From Candidatus Rokuibacteriota bacterium (GTDB lineage: Bacteria > Methylomirabilota > Methylomirabilia > Rokubacteriales > CSP1-6): a stretch of DNA of 64,000 nt. The position numbers and the translations under genes were made by a program. The stretch's first letter is position 1. Each line of letters starts with the position of its first letter. The stretch is from assembly GCA_003220615.1 (NCBI GenBank), contig QHTB01000134.1, positions 36,629 to 100,628 on the forward strand, in the 5' to 3' direction. The notes beneath the pieces are model-generated. The model was given only the letters and a program-made list of their open reading frames with translations, ran no database searches and had not been told where the DNA came from. Positions 49,409 through 59,621 of the stretch are shown here, in pieces.

Positions 49409-50920
49409 TTACTTCGCGAGCGTCATCTCCGAGACGATGAGACGGTAGTCGGGTCGGGGCTTGAAGCTCACGCGCTTAGACACGCCATAGATGACGACTT
49501 CCTGGAACAGCTCGAGCCAGGGCTTTTCTTCGTGGATGATCTTCGTGGCCTCGGTGTAGAGCTCCTTTCGTTTCCTGGAATCGAGCGTGTAGCGAGCCTG
49601 CTCCATCAGATCGTGGAAGCGCTGGCCGGGCTGGTTGCCGATCCAGTACTTGCCGCCGAAGCCATTGGGATGGAACAGGCGCCACAGGCTCCCATCGGCA
49701 TCGAGCAGCGTCGATTGCGGATTGATCAGCATCACGCCGTTCGGCGGCAACAAGCGCTCGTTGTTCACCTTCTGGCGCGCCGCCATCTCCATCATCTCGA
49801 TGCGCGCGCGGATGCCGACCTTCGACCACATGTCGGCGATGGCCTCCAGGAGCTGCTTGTCGTTGACGATCGTCCCGATGCCGGCCGACAGCGTCACGTC
49901 GATGCCGTTGGGATAGCCGGCGTCGGCGAGCAGCTTCTTCGCCAGCGCAGGGTCGTACGGGTACGGCTTGAGCGCAGGGTTGTAACCGAAGTCGGTATCG
50001 GCCAGCCCGCCCGAGAACGGCTTGCCCTGCCCGGCGTAGAGGTCCTTCACGATCGAGCTCACGTCCATCGCGTAGTGCATGGCCTGGCGGACGCGCTTGT
50101 CCTGCGTGGGCGGCTGGGTCGTGTTGATCCAGAAGGTCAGCGTGCGTGTGGACGACACCGTCAGCGTCCGCACGATCTTCATCTGATCGGGCGGCACATT
50201 GGTGATCACGTCCACCTCGCCCCGCTGGAGCGCCGACAGGCGGGCGAAGTCGTCGGGGATGGGCTTCCAGATCACGCGGTCGACCGCCGGAGGCTTGCCG
50301 TTCCAGCCCCACCAGTCGCGGTTGGCCTCCATGACGAGCTGGTCGTCCTTGGTCCACGACACGAACTTGTAGGCGCCGCTGCCGATGGGCTTGCGGGCCA
50401 GCTCGCGCGCGCCCTCGTCGCTCGTGAATCGCGCGGGATAGATGGAGCCGCCCATCTGGGCCATGCGCACGGGCACCAGCGGATCGGGCTTTCTGGTGAC
50501 GATACGGAGCGTGGTCGGGTTCACGGCCTGGACGCTCTCCAGCGTTGCAAATCCCGACTGCACGACCGTCTTGCCCGGCACCATGTTGCGCTCGTACACG
50601 GCCTTGACGTCCTCGGCCGTCAGCGGCGAGCCGTCGTGGAACTTCACGTCGGGCCGCAGCCTCACCTCCCACGTCGTGTCGTTGATGGCTTTCCATGACG
50701 TCGCCAGCCCGGGGTGGAGCTTGAGCGCGGCATCCCAGCGCGTGAGCGTGTCGTAGAGGTTGAAGAAGTAGTTGACGGTGAGGACCTGGGTCGAGCGCCC
50801 GGGGTCCATCGTGGTCGCGTCGGCCGGCTGCGAGATGACGATCTGGGTCGAGCGCTGGGCCGCTGCCGGCCCCACGGCCAGCGCGACGAAACCGAGAATG
50901 ATGCCAATTCGCCCGCGCAT
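49409..50920 (-). CDS. Peptide ABC transporter substrate-binding protein
   Basis: Signal peptide; IVISQPADATTMDPGRSTQVLTVNYFFNLYDTLTRWD; family-5 SBP. Confidence 0.92.
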   Translation of the reverse strand: MRGRIGIILGFVALAVGPAAAQRSTQIVISQPADATTMDPGRSTQVLTVNYFFNLYDTLTRWDAALKLHPGLATSWKAINDTTWEVRLRPDVKFHDGSPLTAEDVKAVYERNMVPGKTVVQSGFATLESVQAVNPTTLRIVTRKPDPLVPVRMAQMGGSIYPARFTSDEGARELARKPIGSGAYKFVSWTKDDQLVMEANRDWWGWNGKPPAVDRVIWKPIPDDFARLSALQRGEVDVITNVPPDQMKIVRTLTVSSTRTLTFWINTTQPPTQDKRVRQAMHYAMDVSSIVKDLYAGQGKPFSGGLADTDFGYNPALKPYPYDPALAKKLLADAGYPNGIDVTLSAGIGTIVNDKQLLEAIADMWSKVGIRARIEMMEMAARQKVNNERLLPPNGVMLINPQSTLLDADGSLWRLFHPNGFGGKYWIGNQPGQRFHDLMEQARYTLDSRKRKELYTEATKIIHEEKPWLELFQEVVIYGVSKRVSFKPRPDYRLIVSEMTLAK

Positions 50921-51013
50921 GGTCCCCTCCTTATATATGCACCGGCCAGCCACTATGTCCCGGCCAGCTTCAAGGCCTGCGTTTTCAGGGCCTGCTTTCC
51001 AGGGTCTGCGCCG

Positions 51014-51856
51014 TCAGGCCCGGGCCCGGGACTGGGTCCGCGGATCGAGCGCGTCGCGCAGCGCATCGCCGACCAGGTTGACGCCGAGCACGACCACCAT
51101 GATGGCCAACCCGGGGAAGACCGACGTCCACCACGCCTGCCGAACGTACGCCGCGGCGTCGCGCAGGTCCGAGCCCCACGACGGCGTGGGCGGCTGCACG
51201 CCCAGCCCGAGGAAGGACAGCGTGGATTCGAGGATGATAATCCGCCCGACGTCGAAGGTCGCCAGGATCAGGATGACGGACAGGATCTCGGGAAGCAGAT
51301 GACGGAAGAGGATGCGGGGCGTGTCGGCGCCCAGCGCTCGCGCCGCCTGCACGTAGTCGCGCTCGCGCAGGCTCAGGACGAGGCCGCGGATGATGCGCGC
51401 GTGGCCAACCCAGGAGCCGATGGCCAGCACGATGACGAGAACGGGAATGCTGGCGCCGGCGACCGCGATCACCGCGATGGCCAGCAGCACGAACGGAAAC
51501 GCGAGCTGGACGTCGATCAGCTTCGTCACGACGCGATCGATGCGGCCGCGGTAGTAGCCGCTGACGAGGCCGATCAGCGAGCCCACGACGGCGCCCAGCG
51601 CGGTGGCGGCGAGCGCGATCAGCAACGAGATGCGCGCGCCCCAGATGAGACGCGAAAGCAGGTCCCGCCCGAGCAGATCGGTGCCGAGAAGACGCGTGCC
51701 GCTGCCGCCCGAGATCCACGCCGGCGGCCTGAGCCGCGCCGCCAGGTTGCCGGACGTCGGCGAGGCCGGCGCCACCCAGGGCGCCAGCAACGCAGCGGCG
51801 ACGGCGACGATCACGGGCAGCGCCGGGAGCAGCAGAGGCCAGCGCAGTCGCCTCAC
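51014..51856 (-). CDS. Peptide ABC transporter permease (DppC-like)
   Basis: LLGTDLLGRDLLSRLIWGARISLLIALAAT...ILESTLSFLGLGVQPPTPSWG. Confidence 0.93.
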   Translation of the reverse strand: MRRLRWPLLLPALPVIVAVAAALLAPWVAPASPTSGNLAARLRPPAWISGGSGTRLLGTDLLGRDLLSRLIWGARISLLIALAATALGAVVGSLIGLVSGYYRGRIDRVVTKLIDVQLAFPFVLLAIAVIAVAGASIPVLVIVLAIGSWVGHARIIRGLVLSLRERDYVQAARALGADTPRILFRHLLPEILSVILILATFDVGRIIILESTLSFLGLGVQPPTPSWGSDLRDAAAYVRQAWWTSVFPGLAIMVVVLGVNLVGDALRDALDPRTQSRARA

Positions 51857-52779
51857 GCCGTGTCCTCGGTGCGGATGCGGGGATCGAGGACGCCGTAGAG
51901 CAGATCGACGAGCAGGTTGATGCCCACGAACGAGAGCGCCAGGACGAAGACCCCGGCCTGGACGACCGGATAGTCGCGCACGAAGATCGACTGCACGGCG
52001 AGCCGGCCGACGCCCGGCCAGGCGAAGATCGTCTCGGTCACGACGGCGCCGCCCAGCAGCGTGCCGAACTGCAGGCCGATCAGCGTGATCACCGGCACCG
52101 ACGCGTTCTTCAGGGCGTGGGCCAGGATCACCGTGCGCTCGGGCAAGCCCTTGGCGCGCGCCGTCGTCACGTAGTTCTGGCCGAGGACCTCGAGCATCGC
52201 CGTGCGCGTGAGCCGGGCCAGCGAGGCGGCGAAGTGAGTGCCGAGCGTGATCGCCGGCAGGATCAGGTGAGCCCACGTTCCCCGCCCGGATGTCGGCAGC
52301 CAGCCCAGCTCCACGGACACGACGAGGATGAGCATGATGCCCATCCAGAAGTAGGGCGTGGCTTGACCGACGACGGCGAACGCCATGGCCAGGACGTCGG
52401 CGAGACGTCCGCGGTTGAGCGCCGCGATGATTCCGAGCGGGACGGCCACGACGACGGCCAGCACCAGCGCGGCGAAGGCCAGCTCGAGCGTCGCCGGCAG
52501 GCGGTCGATCACGAGCCCGAGCGCCGGCTGCTGGTGACGGAACGAGATCCCGAAATCGCCGGTGACCGCGCTGGCGAGGAAGCTCACGTACTGGACCGGG
52601 ATCGGCCGGTCGAGGCCGAGCGTCTTGCGCAGCGCCACCAGCTCGTCGACCGAGGCGTCGCCCGGCAGCATGGTCGCCGCGGGATCGCCCGACAGTCGTA
52701 GCGCGGCGAAGACGAGCGTGACGACACCGAGCGCGACGAGGAGGGTGTGAGCGAGCTTTCGAACGCCGTACTGGAGCAT
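51853..52779 (-). CDS. Peptide ABC transporter permease (DppB-like)
   Basis: YGVRKLAHTLLVALGVVTLVFAALRLSGDPA...TARAKGLPERTVILAHALKNASVPVITLIG. Confidence 0.93.
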   Translation of the reverse strand: MLQYGVRKLAHTLLVALGVVTLVFAALRLSGDPAATMLPGDASVDELVALRKTLGLDRPIPVQYVSFLASAVTGDFGISFRHQQPALGLVIDRLPATLELAFAALVLAVVVAVPLGIIAALNRGRLADVLAMAFAVVGQATPYFWMGIMLILVVSVELGWLPTSGRGTWAHLILPAITLGTHFAASLARLTRTAMLEVLGQNYVTTARAKGLPERTVILAHALKNASVPVITLIGLQFGTLLGGAVVTETIFAWPGVGRLAVQSIFVRDYPVVQAGVFVLALSFVGINLLVDLLYGVLDPRIRTEDTA

Positions 52780-52880
52780 CGCGCGGCGCGCGGAGTATAG
52801 CACTCGCGTCCGATCGCCGACGGCGGCGGTTGCTCCAGCCAGGGCCTCCAGCTAGAGTGAGCGCCCCAGGAGGTGTCGCC

Positions 52881-54482
52881 ATGCGTCGTGCCCGTTTCGT
52901 ACGCGTCGCCCTGCTCGCCGCGCTGACCGGAGTGCTCTGCCTGCCGATGACGGCGCCGGCTCAGAAGCGGGGCGGGACGCTGGTCATGCTCGTGCAGCCC
53001 GAGCCGCCGACCCTCGCGTCCTACATCAGCACGTCGGGCCCGATCGGCCAGGTCGCCACGAAGGTCTACGAGGGGTTGCTCGAATACGACTTCAACCTCA
53101 AGCCCATCCCCTCGCTGGCCGAGTCGTGGAAGGTGAGCGCCGACGGCAAGACCATCACGTTCGTCCTCCAGAAGGGCGTGCGCTTCCACGACGGCAAGCC
53201 GTTCACCAGCGCCGACGTGAAGTTCTCGGTGCTCGAGGTGCTGAAGAAGGTCCATCCGCGCGGTGCCGCCACGTTTCGTGAAGTGACCGAGATCGACACG
53301 CCGGACGAGCACACGGTGGTGTTCAAGCTGACCACGCCGGCGCCGTACTTGATGATGGCGCTGTCCGGCTACGAGTCGCCGATGCTGCCGAAGCACCTCT
53401 TCGAGGGCTCCGACATCAAGACCAGCAAGTACGCCAACGCGCCGGTCGGCACCGGGCCGTTCAAGTTCGTGGAGTGGCAGCGCGGCCAGTTCATGCGCTT
53501 CGACCGGAATCCGGATTACTGGCGAAAGGGCCGGCCGTACCTCGATCGCATCGTCGCCCGCTTCATCGCCGACTCGGCCACGCGCACGGCCGCCATGGAG
53601 AAGGGCGAGGCCCACATGGGCGGCTTCGCCGCCATCCCGTGGAGCGACGTGAAGGCGCTGGCCAAGCTGCCGCAGTTCGAGACGACGACCCGGGGCTACG
53701 AGATGTCCTCGCCGATCGTCCAGCTCGACTTCAACACGCGGCGGCCGCCCTTCGACAACCTGAAGGTCCGCCAGGCGGTGGCCTACGCCATCAACCGGAA
53801 GTTCGTCATCGACAACGTGTGGTTCGGCTGGGGCAAGCCGGCCACGGGGCCCATCAGCTCGAACTTCGCCCCGCTCGGCTTCTATACCAACGAGGTGAAG
53901 AGCTACAACGTGCCCAATGGCGTCGAGGTCGCCAACAAGCTGCTCGACGAGGCCGGGCTCAAGCGCGGCCCCGACGGCGTGCGCGCCGAGATCGTCCACG
54001 ACCAGACGCCGTACGGCGAGGAGTGGCAGCGTTACGGCGAGTACGTGCAGCAGGCGCTCGCCGAGATCGGGATCAAGGCGACGCTCCGCTACGAGGACGT
54101 CCCCACGTGGCTGAAGCGGCTCTACACCGACTACGACTTCCAGCTCTCGTCCAACTGGATCCAGGGGCTGGCCGACCCCGTCATCGGTGTGCACCGGCTC
54201 TATCACAGCAAGCAGATCAGGCAGGGCACCGTCTTCGTGAACGAGACGGGCTGGTCGTCGCCGAAGGCCGACGAGCTGATGGATCAGGCGACGGTGGAGG
54301 TCAACCCGCGCAAGCGCGCCGCCCTCTACAAGGAGCTCCAGAAAATCGTCGTGGACGGCTCGCCGCTGGTGTGGGTCCACGAGCTGCAGTTCGTCACCGT
54401 CTACAACAAGCAGTTCAAGGACGTGATCGTGAGCCCGCTCGGGCTCTACGCGTCGTTCGACCGGGCCCATTCAGACAAGTAG
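52881..54482 (+). CDS. Peptide ABC transporter substrate-binding protein
   Basis: Signal peptide; GGTLVMLVQPEPPTLASYIST...KVYEGLLEYDFNLKPIPSLAESWKVS. Confidence 0.93.
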   Translation: MRRARFVRVALLAALTGVLCLPMTAPAQKRGGTLVMLVQPEPPTLASYISTSGPIGQVATKVYEGLLEYDFNLKPIPSLAESWKVSADGKTITFVLQKGVRFHDGKPFTSADVKFSVLEVLKKVHPRGAATFREVTEIDTPDEHTVVFKLTTPAPYLMMALSGYESPMLPKHLFEGSDIKTSKYANAPVGTGPFKFVEWQRGQFMRFDRNPDYWRKGRPYLDRIVARFIADSATRTAAMEKGEAHMGGFAAIPWSDVKALAKLPQFETTTRGYEMSSPIVQLDFNTRRPPFDNLKVRQAVAYAINRKFVIDNVWFGWGKPATGPISSNFAPLGFYTNEVKSYNVPNGVEVANKLLDEAGLKRGPDGVRAEIVHDQTPYGEEWQRYGEYVQQALAEIGIKATLRYEDVPTWLKRLYTDYDFQLSSNWIQGLADPVIGVHRLYHSKQIRQGTVFVNETGWSSPKADELMDQATVEVNPRKRAALYKELQKIVVDGSPLVWVHELQFVTVYNKQFKDVIVSPLGLYASFDRAHSDK

Positions 54483-54495
54483 ACTCACCTACGCG

Positions 54496-55446
54496 CTGAG
54501 GCGAGCGGCGCAGGCGATCCCGGTCGTCTGCGCCATCCTCGTCCTGAACTTCCTCCTGCTGCGCCTGGCCCCGGGCGACGCGGCGTCGGTGCTCGCCGGC
54601 GAGGCCGGCTCGGCCACGCCCGAGTACATGGCGCAGCTCCGCCAGCGCTTCGGCCTCGACCAGCCCGTGCTCGTGCAGCTCGCGCTCTACATGAAGAACA
54701 TGGTCGCCCTCGATCTCGGCTTCTCGTTCCGCTACAACATGCCGGTCCTCACGCTGATCTTGAATCGGCTGGGGCCGACGCTGCTCCTCATGGGTGTGAC
54801 GCTCGTCCTCTCCGTCGGCGCCGGCGTGACGCTCGGCATCCTCGCGGCCAGCCGTGCCGGGAGCTGGCGGGACACGCTCATCTCGATCCTCGCCCTCGTC
54901 TCCTACGCAACCCCGCTCTTCTGGATCGGCCTCATGCTCGTCGTGGTCTTCTCGCTCAAGCTCGACTGGCTGCCGACCAGCGGCATGGAGACCGTCGCCG
55001 CCTTCCATGAAGGCTGGAGCCGTGTCCTCGACATCGCCCGTCACCTGATCCTGCCCGCGGTGACGCTGTCACTCTTCTACATGGCGCTCTACACCCGCCT
55101 CATGCGCGCGGCGATGCTCGAGCAGGCCGGGATGGACTACGTCACGACGGCGCGCGCCAAGGGGCTCAGCGAGGGCCGCATCACGCTCGCCCACGTCGTG
55201 CGCAACGCCGTCCTGCCGGTGGTGACGGTGGCCGGGGTTCAGCTCGGTGGCCTGCTCGGAGGCTCGATCGTCGTGGAATCGGTCTTCGCCTGGCCGGGGC
55301 TGGGCTTCCTCGCCTTCCAGGCGCTCTTCGCGCGCGACTTCAACCTGCTCCTCGGGATCTTCTTCCTCTCGGCCTCGCTGGTCATCGTGGTGAATCTCGG
55401 CGTGGATCTGCTCTACACGTTCCTCGACCCGCGCATCCAGGTGTAG
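54496..55446 (+). CDS. Peptide ABC transporter permease (DppB-like); start uncertain, no ATG/GTG/TTG before 54589
   Basis: RRAAQAIPVVCAILVLNFLLLRLAPGDAASVLAGEAG...TARAKGLSEGRITLAHVVRNAVLPVVTVAG. Confidence 0.9.
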   Translation: MRRAAQAIPVVCAILVLNFLLLRLAPGDAASVLAGEAGSATPEYMAQLRQRFGLDQPVLVQLALYMKNMVALDLGFSFRYNMPVLTLILNRLGPTLLLMGVTLVLSVGAGVTLGILAASRAGSWRDTLISILALVSYATPLFWIGLMLVVVFSLKLDWLPTSGMETVAAFHEGWSRVLDIARHLILPAVTLSLFYMALYTRLMRAAMLEQAGMDYVTTARAKGLSEGRITLAHVVRNAVLPVVTVAGVQLGGLLGGSIVVESVFAWPGLGFLAFQALFARDFNLLLGIFFLSASLVIVVNLGVDLLYTFLDPRIQV

Positions 55447-55451
55447 GCGCC

Positions 55452-56279
55452 ATGCCCGACTTCTGGCGACGGCTCCTCGGCAATCGTTCGGCGCTCATCG
55501 GCCTCGTCATTCTCGCGGTCGTCGGCGTCACCGCGGCGGCGGCGCCGGTCCTGTTCCCGGGAAGTCCGTTCCGGCGCGTGGACCGTCCCTTCCAGCCACC
55601 CTTCGGCGCCCACCTCTTCGGCACGGACGTGCTCGGGCGGAACGTGGCGGCGGGGCTCGCCCACGGCGCGCGCACATCCCTGATGATCGGAATCCTGGCC
55701 ACGACCGTCGCCGTGCTGGTCGGCACGCTGATCGGTGCCACCGCCGGCTACTACGGGGGCCGCCTCGACGACGTCCTGATGCGCACCACCGAGTTCTTCC
55801 AGACGATTCCCACGTTCCTGTTCGCCATCATCCTGGTGGCGATCCTCGCGCCCTCGATTCGCAGCATCGTCCTCGCCATCGCGGTGGTGAGCTGGCCGGG
55901 CGTGGCCCGGCTCGTCCGCGGCGAGTTCCTGGCCATGCGCCAGCGCGAGTTCGTGCACGCGTGCATCGGCCTCGGCATGAGCGACCGGCGCGTCATCTTC
56001 CGCCACGTCCTGCCCAACTGCCTGTCGCCGATCATCGTGACGGGGTCGCTGACGGTGGCGACGGCGATCCTCATCGAGTCGGCGCTGTCCTTTCTCGGCC
56101 TCGGCGATCCCAACGTCATGAGCTGGGGCTTCATGATCGGGGCGGGGCGCACGTTCCTGCGCACGGCGTGGTGGCTGTGTACCATTCCGGGGATGGCGAT
56201 CCTCGTGACGGTGCTGGCGATCAATCTGCTCGGCGAAGGCCTCAACGACACCCTGAACCCGCGGCTCCGGAATTCCTGA
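55452..56279 (+). CDS. Peptide ABC transporter permease (DppC-like)
   Basis: HLFGTDVLGRNVAAGLAHGARTSLMIGILAT...IESALSFLGLGDPNVMSWG. Confidence 0.93.
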   Translation: MPDFWRRLLGNRSALIGLVILAVVGVTAAAAPVLFPGSPFRRVDRPFQPPFGAHLFGTDVLGRNVAAGLAHGARTSLMIGILATTVAVLVGTLIGATAGYYGGRLDDVLMRTTEFFQTIPTFLFAIILVAILAPSIRSIVLAIAVVSWPGVARLVRGEFLAMRQREFVHACIGLGMSDRRVIFRHVLPNCLSPIIVTGSLTVATAILIESALSFLGLGDPNVMSWGFMIGAGRTFLRTAWWLCTIPGMAILVTVLAINLLGEGLNDTLNPRLRNS

Positions 56280-56301
56280 GCGACCCGGGGAGGACACGGA
56301 C

Positions 56302-57393
56302 ATGCCGACCTTCCGCAGCGACGTCGTGGGCAGCCTCCTCCGCCCGGATTCCTTGAAGGAGGCGCGAGCGGCGCTCGAAGCCGGCCGGATGACGCCCGCG
56401 GCGTTCAAGCAGGCGGAGGACCGCGCCGTGGACGAGGCGATCGCGTTGCAGGAGAACGCCGGGCTCAGCGTGGTCACCGACGGCGAGCTGAGGCGCTACG
56501 CCTTCTTCGGCCATCTCGTCGAGGCGCTCGAAGGGTTCGACAAGTTCGGCGGCTGGGCCATCCCCTTCCACAACGAGCAGGGCGAGCAGATCGTCTTCAA
56601 GCGCCCGGTCGTCGTCGAGAAGCTGCGCTGGCGGCACAGCATGTGCGCCGAGGAGTGGGTCTACCTGCGCGCTCGCACCAAGAAGGCCGGCAAGGTGACG
56701 CTGATCAGCGCCCAGCAGGCCGCCGCCTACTACGATCCCGACAAGTCGAAGGCCGCCTATCCCACGCGCGACGCCTATCTGGCCGACGTGGTCGACCTCA
56801 CCCGGCGCGAGGTCGAGGAGCTGATCCGCCTGGGCTGCACCTACATCCAGATCGACGCTCCCCAGTACGCGGCCTTGCTCGATCCGGAGATGCGCGAAGG
56901 CTACAAGAAGCGCGGGAGCGACCCGGACCGCATGATCGACACGACGATCGAGATGGACAACGCCGTGATCGGCCAGCACCCGGGCGTGACGTTCGGCCTG
57001 CACATCTGCCGGGGCAACAACCAGTCGATGTTCTACGCGAGCGGCGGCTACGAGCCGATCGCTGAGCGCGTCTTCCGCCGCGCGCGCTTCCAGCGCTTCC
57101 TGCTCGAGTACGACGACGAGCGCTCGGGCACGTTCGAGCCGCCGCGCGTGGTGCCCGGCGATCGCGTGGTGGTCCTGGGCCTGGTGACCAGCAAGAGCCC
57201 GCGCGTCGAGACGGTGGCCGAGCTCACCGGCCGGGTCCAGGCGGCCGCCGAGGTCGTTCCGCTCGAACGGCTGGCGCTCTCGCCCCAGTGCGGCTTCGCG
57301 TCCACCATGGAGGGCAACCGGATCTCACGCGACGAGCAGAAGCGGAAGCTGGAGGTCGTCGCCGCGACCGCGAGCGCCGTGTGGGGCGGGTAG
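56302..57393 (+). CDS. Cobalamin-independent methionine synthase-like (MetE C-terminal domain) protein
   Basis: VVGSLLRPDSLKEAR, VVTDGELRR, YIQIDAPQYA, HICRGN, LSPQCGFAST. Confidence 0.9.
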   Translation: MPTFRSDVVGSLLRPDSLKEARAALEAGRMTPAAFKQAEDRAVDEAIALQENAGLSVVTDGELRRYAFFGHLVEALEGFDKFGGWAIPFHNEQGEQIVFKRPVVVEKLRWRHSMCAEEWVYLRARTKKAGKVTLISAQQAAAYYDPDKSKAAYPTRDAYLADVVDLTRREVEELIRLGCTYIQIDAPQYAALLDPEMREGYKKRGSDPDRMIDTTIEMDNAVIGQHPGVTFGLHICRGNNQSMFYASGGYEPIAERVFRRARFQRFLLEYDDERSGTFEPPRVVPGDRVVVLGLVTSKSPRVETVAELTGRVQAAAEVVPLERLALSPQCGFASTMEGNRISRDEQKRKLEVVAATASAVWGG

Positions 57394-57483
57394 AATCGCG
57401 AAGCCCTAAGACTGTCGGAACGCAATAATCCGTAGGATGACTCATCCTCAACGCGGCGCGACACCTTCCCGCCAACTCGCAGA

Positions 57484-57906
57484 TCAGATCCAGTCAGTGG
57501 CCTGAACGACACTCGGGCCGAGCTCGCCGGGCGCGATCTTCAACGGGGACCCACCGTGATAGCTCAGTTGTCTCCAAATGCCGACATAGACGTCAACGAA
57601 CTGTAGAAGAACGGCATCGATTAAGGGTCTCAAACGGTGCCCGAAATTGACCAGCGAATCGAAAGAGAACCTTGCCGGAAACTTCGATGAGTGCCTCGCA
57701 TCAGGTTGCCAGAACAGCACGGGCCGATTCAAAGAGGGTTCGGTTACTGGCGCGGTGAGGAGCTCTGCAAAACGAATCGTCGCCTGTCGCCGCCGCGGGC
57801 AAACCGCGATCTTGGTTGCATCATGATCGATCACTACTTCGAATTCTTTGGTCGGATTCAAGGTCACTGACATGGCTATCCGGAACTGACCGGCATGCTC
57901 GCTCAA
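57484..57906 (-). CDS. Hypothetical protein
   Basis: ORF in a visibly lower-GC patch; start may be at 57873. Confidence 0.4.
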   Translation of the reverse strand: MSEHAGQFRIAMSVTLNPTKEFEVVIDHDATKIAVCPRRRQATIRFAELLTAPVTEPSLNRPVLFWQPDARHSSKFPARFSFDSLVNFGHRLRPLIDAVLLQFVDVYVGIWRQLSYHGGSPLKIAPGELGPSVVQATDWI

Positions 57907-58447
57907 CTGCGCGGCTCATGGCACGATCAGGAACCGGCATCACGTGTGGGCGTGCCTCATTCGTTTGAATTGCCGCGACAACCAAGCGAATCAAACTCTC
58001 AAGGTCGGCTAATGGTAGGTGCGTCCAACGTGTTTTTATCCGCGCTGACTCGGGCCACAACTCTCGGAGGTGCAGTCGGGGAGGAGGTTCATTACGAGGC
58101 CAAAATGCCGGTATGTGCTTGCGAATTTTAAGCAATTGCTCCAAATACCACATCGTCTTCGTGATGGCCTCCCACGGACCGAAGGGTAGCGCACCATAGA
58201 CGAACGTCTCGGTCTTCTCGTCATACGTTTCATCCAACATAAGCAGAGGCCGCTCAGCGACGGCGGCTGGGTCTGTCCACGGCGCTCCTGCCCAAATCCG
58301 TTGTCCTCTCGCCCACACATGGCCCCAAGCGTCCAATTGACTATCGGCAAGAACTTCACGGAATTCTCTTTCGTGCTGATTCCATTCCGCCGCCGGCGGA
58401 ATGGCGCCTCCGACCGTCCCGAAGAAGCTTTGCACGCTTGAAGGCAT
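57821..58447 (-). CDS. Hypothetical protein
   Basis: 208-aa ORF in a lower-GC patch; overlaps the downstream ORF. Confidence 0.5.
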   Translation of the reverse strand: MPSSVQSFFGTVGGAIPPAAEWNQHEREFREVLADSQLDAWGHVWARGQRIWAGAPWTDPAAVAERPLLMLDETYDEKTETFVYGALPFGPWEAITKTMWYLEQLLKIRKHIPAFWPRNEPPPRLHLRELWPESARIKTRWTHLPLADLESLIRLVVAAIQTNEARPHVMPVPDRAMSRAVERACRSVPDSHVSDLESDQRIRSSDRS

Positions 58448-58488
58448 CTCCAGCCCGACCCGTGATGTCGAACTTACCTCAAGCCTGG

Positions 58489-58917
58489 CTAGACGTCGAA
58501 GCGCTCTTCCTCCACCGGCTTGCGCTCCGTCATGTTGAATCGTCCGTCATAGACCGGACGGCCACCGGTCGTCGGGCCCGGATACTGCACGAACAGCATG
58601 AGCCCGCCCGTCTCGGTGCGGAGCGGCTCCTCGAAATGCGGGTCGGGATAGAACATCATTGTGCCCGGACCGTACACACGGTCGCCGATGGCGAACTCGC
58701 CCTCGAGGATGTACCAGACCTGGGCGAAGTCGTGGCGATGCCAGGGATGGTGCGATCCGGGGTCATAGCGCACGAGCCCGGCGTTCGGCTCCGTTGGTCG
58801 CTCGGGCCGCGGATGGAACAGCATCTTGCTCCACTGGCCGGGCCAGCGCAGCGTTTCCCACGGGCGCTCGTCGATGTGGATGGCGTCGCACGGCTGGTCG
58901 GCGGTCTTGCTGGTCAT
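58489..58917 (-). CDS. Cupin domain protein
   Basis: DPGSHHPWHRHDFAQVWYILEGEFAIGDRVYGPGTMMFYPD. Confidence 0.88.
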   Translation of the reverse strand: MTSKTADQPCDAIHIDERPWETLRWPGQWSKMLFHPRPERPTEPNAGLVRYDPGSHHPWHRHDFAQVWYILEGEFAIGDRVYGPGTMMFYPDPHFEEPLRTETGGLMLFVQYPGPTTGGRPVYDGRFNMTERKPVEEERFDV

Positions 58918-59170
58918 GGTCGTATGCCCACCTCGGTTGTTTTGCCCCGGGGCTCAAGTGGCAAAATCATATCGGATCTGAAACCCGCAGTGGACGCTAA
59001 GCCGTCGGTTTTCCGACAGAGCGAGCGTCGGAATCCCGATCGACTCGACACGCGCTCGGTTCCCTCGCCTCGCCAACGGGCCGCCAAACGGCTTCCTGGG
59101 CCTTGGATCGATTCTTGCTCATCCACGGGCCGTGATGAGTTGTGCCGCCCTTCCCCGTCGACGGGTCGCC

Positions 59171-59503
59171 ATGCCGTATCACTGCTCGTCCACGTGTCGG
59201 ACGCGCACCCGCCGTGCCGAGCGCCGGCGGTTCGCTCGTTATGACGTCAATCTGCTGGTCCTCCTGACCGGGGGCGTCGGACGGACGGCCAACCTCAGCG
59301 AGACGGGCGTCCTGATGGAGACCGACCAGACGTTCCAGCCGATGGAGACGATCGAGTTCGATCTCGTCCTGGAGGAGCTCGATCCCGAGCGCCCCTACTG
59401 GATGCGCTGCCAGGGCACGATCGTCCGCATCGAGCCGGCGCCGGACGGCTGGCGGATCGCCGTCGAGATCGATCGCTACACGCTGCCCGCCCCGCGCGAC
59501 TGA
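59171..59503 (+). CDS. PilZ domain protein (start uncertain)
   Basis: RRAERRRFARYDVNLLVLLTGGVGRTANLSETGVLMETDQ. Confidence 0.75.
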   Translation: MPYHCSSTCRTRTRRAERRRFARYDVNLLVLLTGGVGRTANLSETGVLMETDQTFQPMETIEFDLVLEELDPERPYWMRCQGTIVRIEPAPDGWRIAVEIDRYTLPAPRD

Positions 59504-59621
59504 TCGACCCACCGCGATTGTTCCGCCGGCGCCAGGCGGGCGCCGACGGCACTGACGTAGCGAGACTCCACCGGATCGGGTACGATGCGCCCACTTCGCT
59601 TCCAAACCGGGAGGCTCGCGC

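Noticed and set aside
57484-58447. Single frameshifted gene with in-frame recoding
   Set aside because: The two ORFs overlap in different frames and either is plausible on its own; no clear homology to decide.
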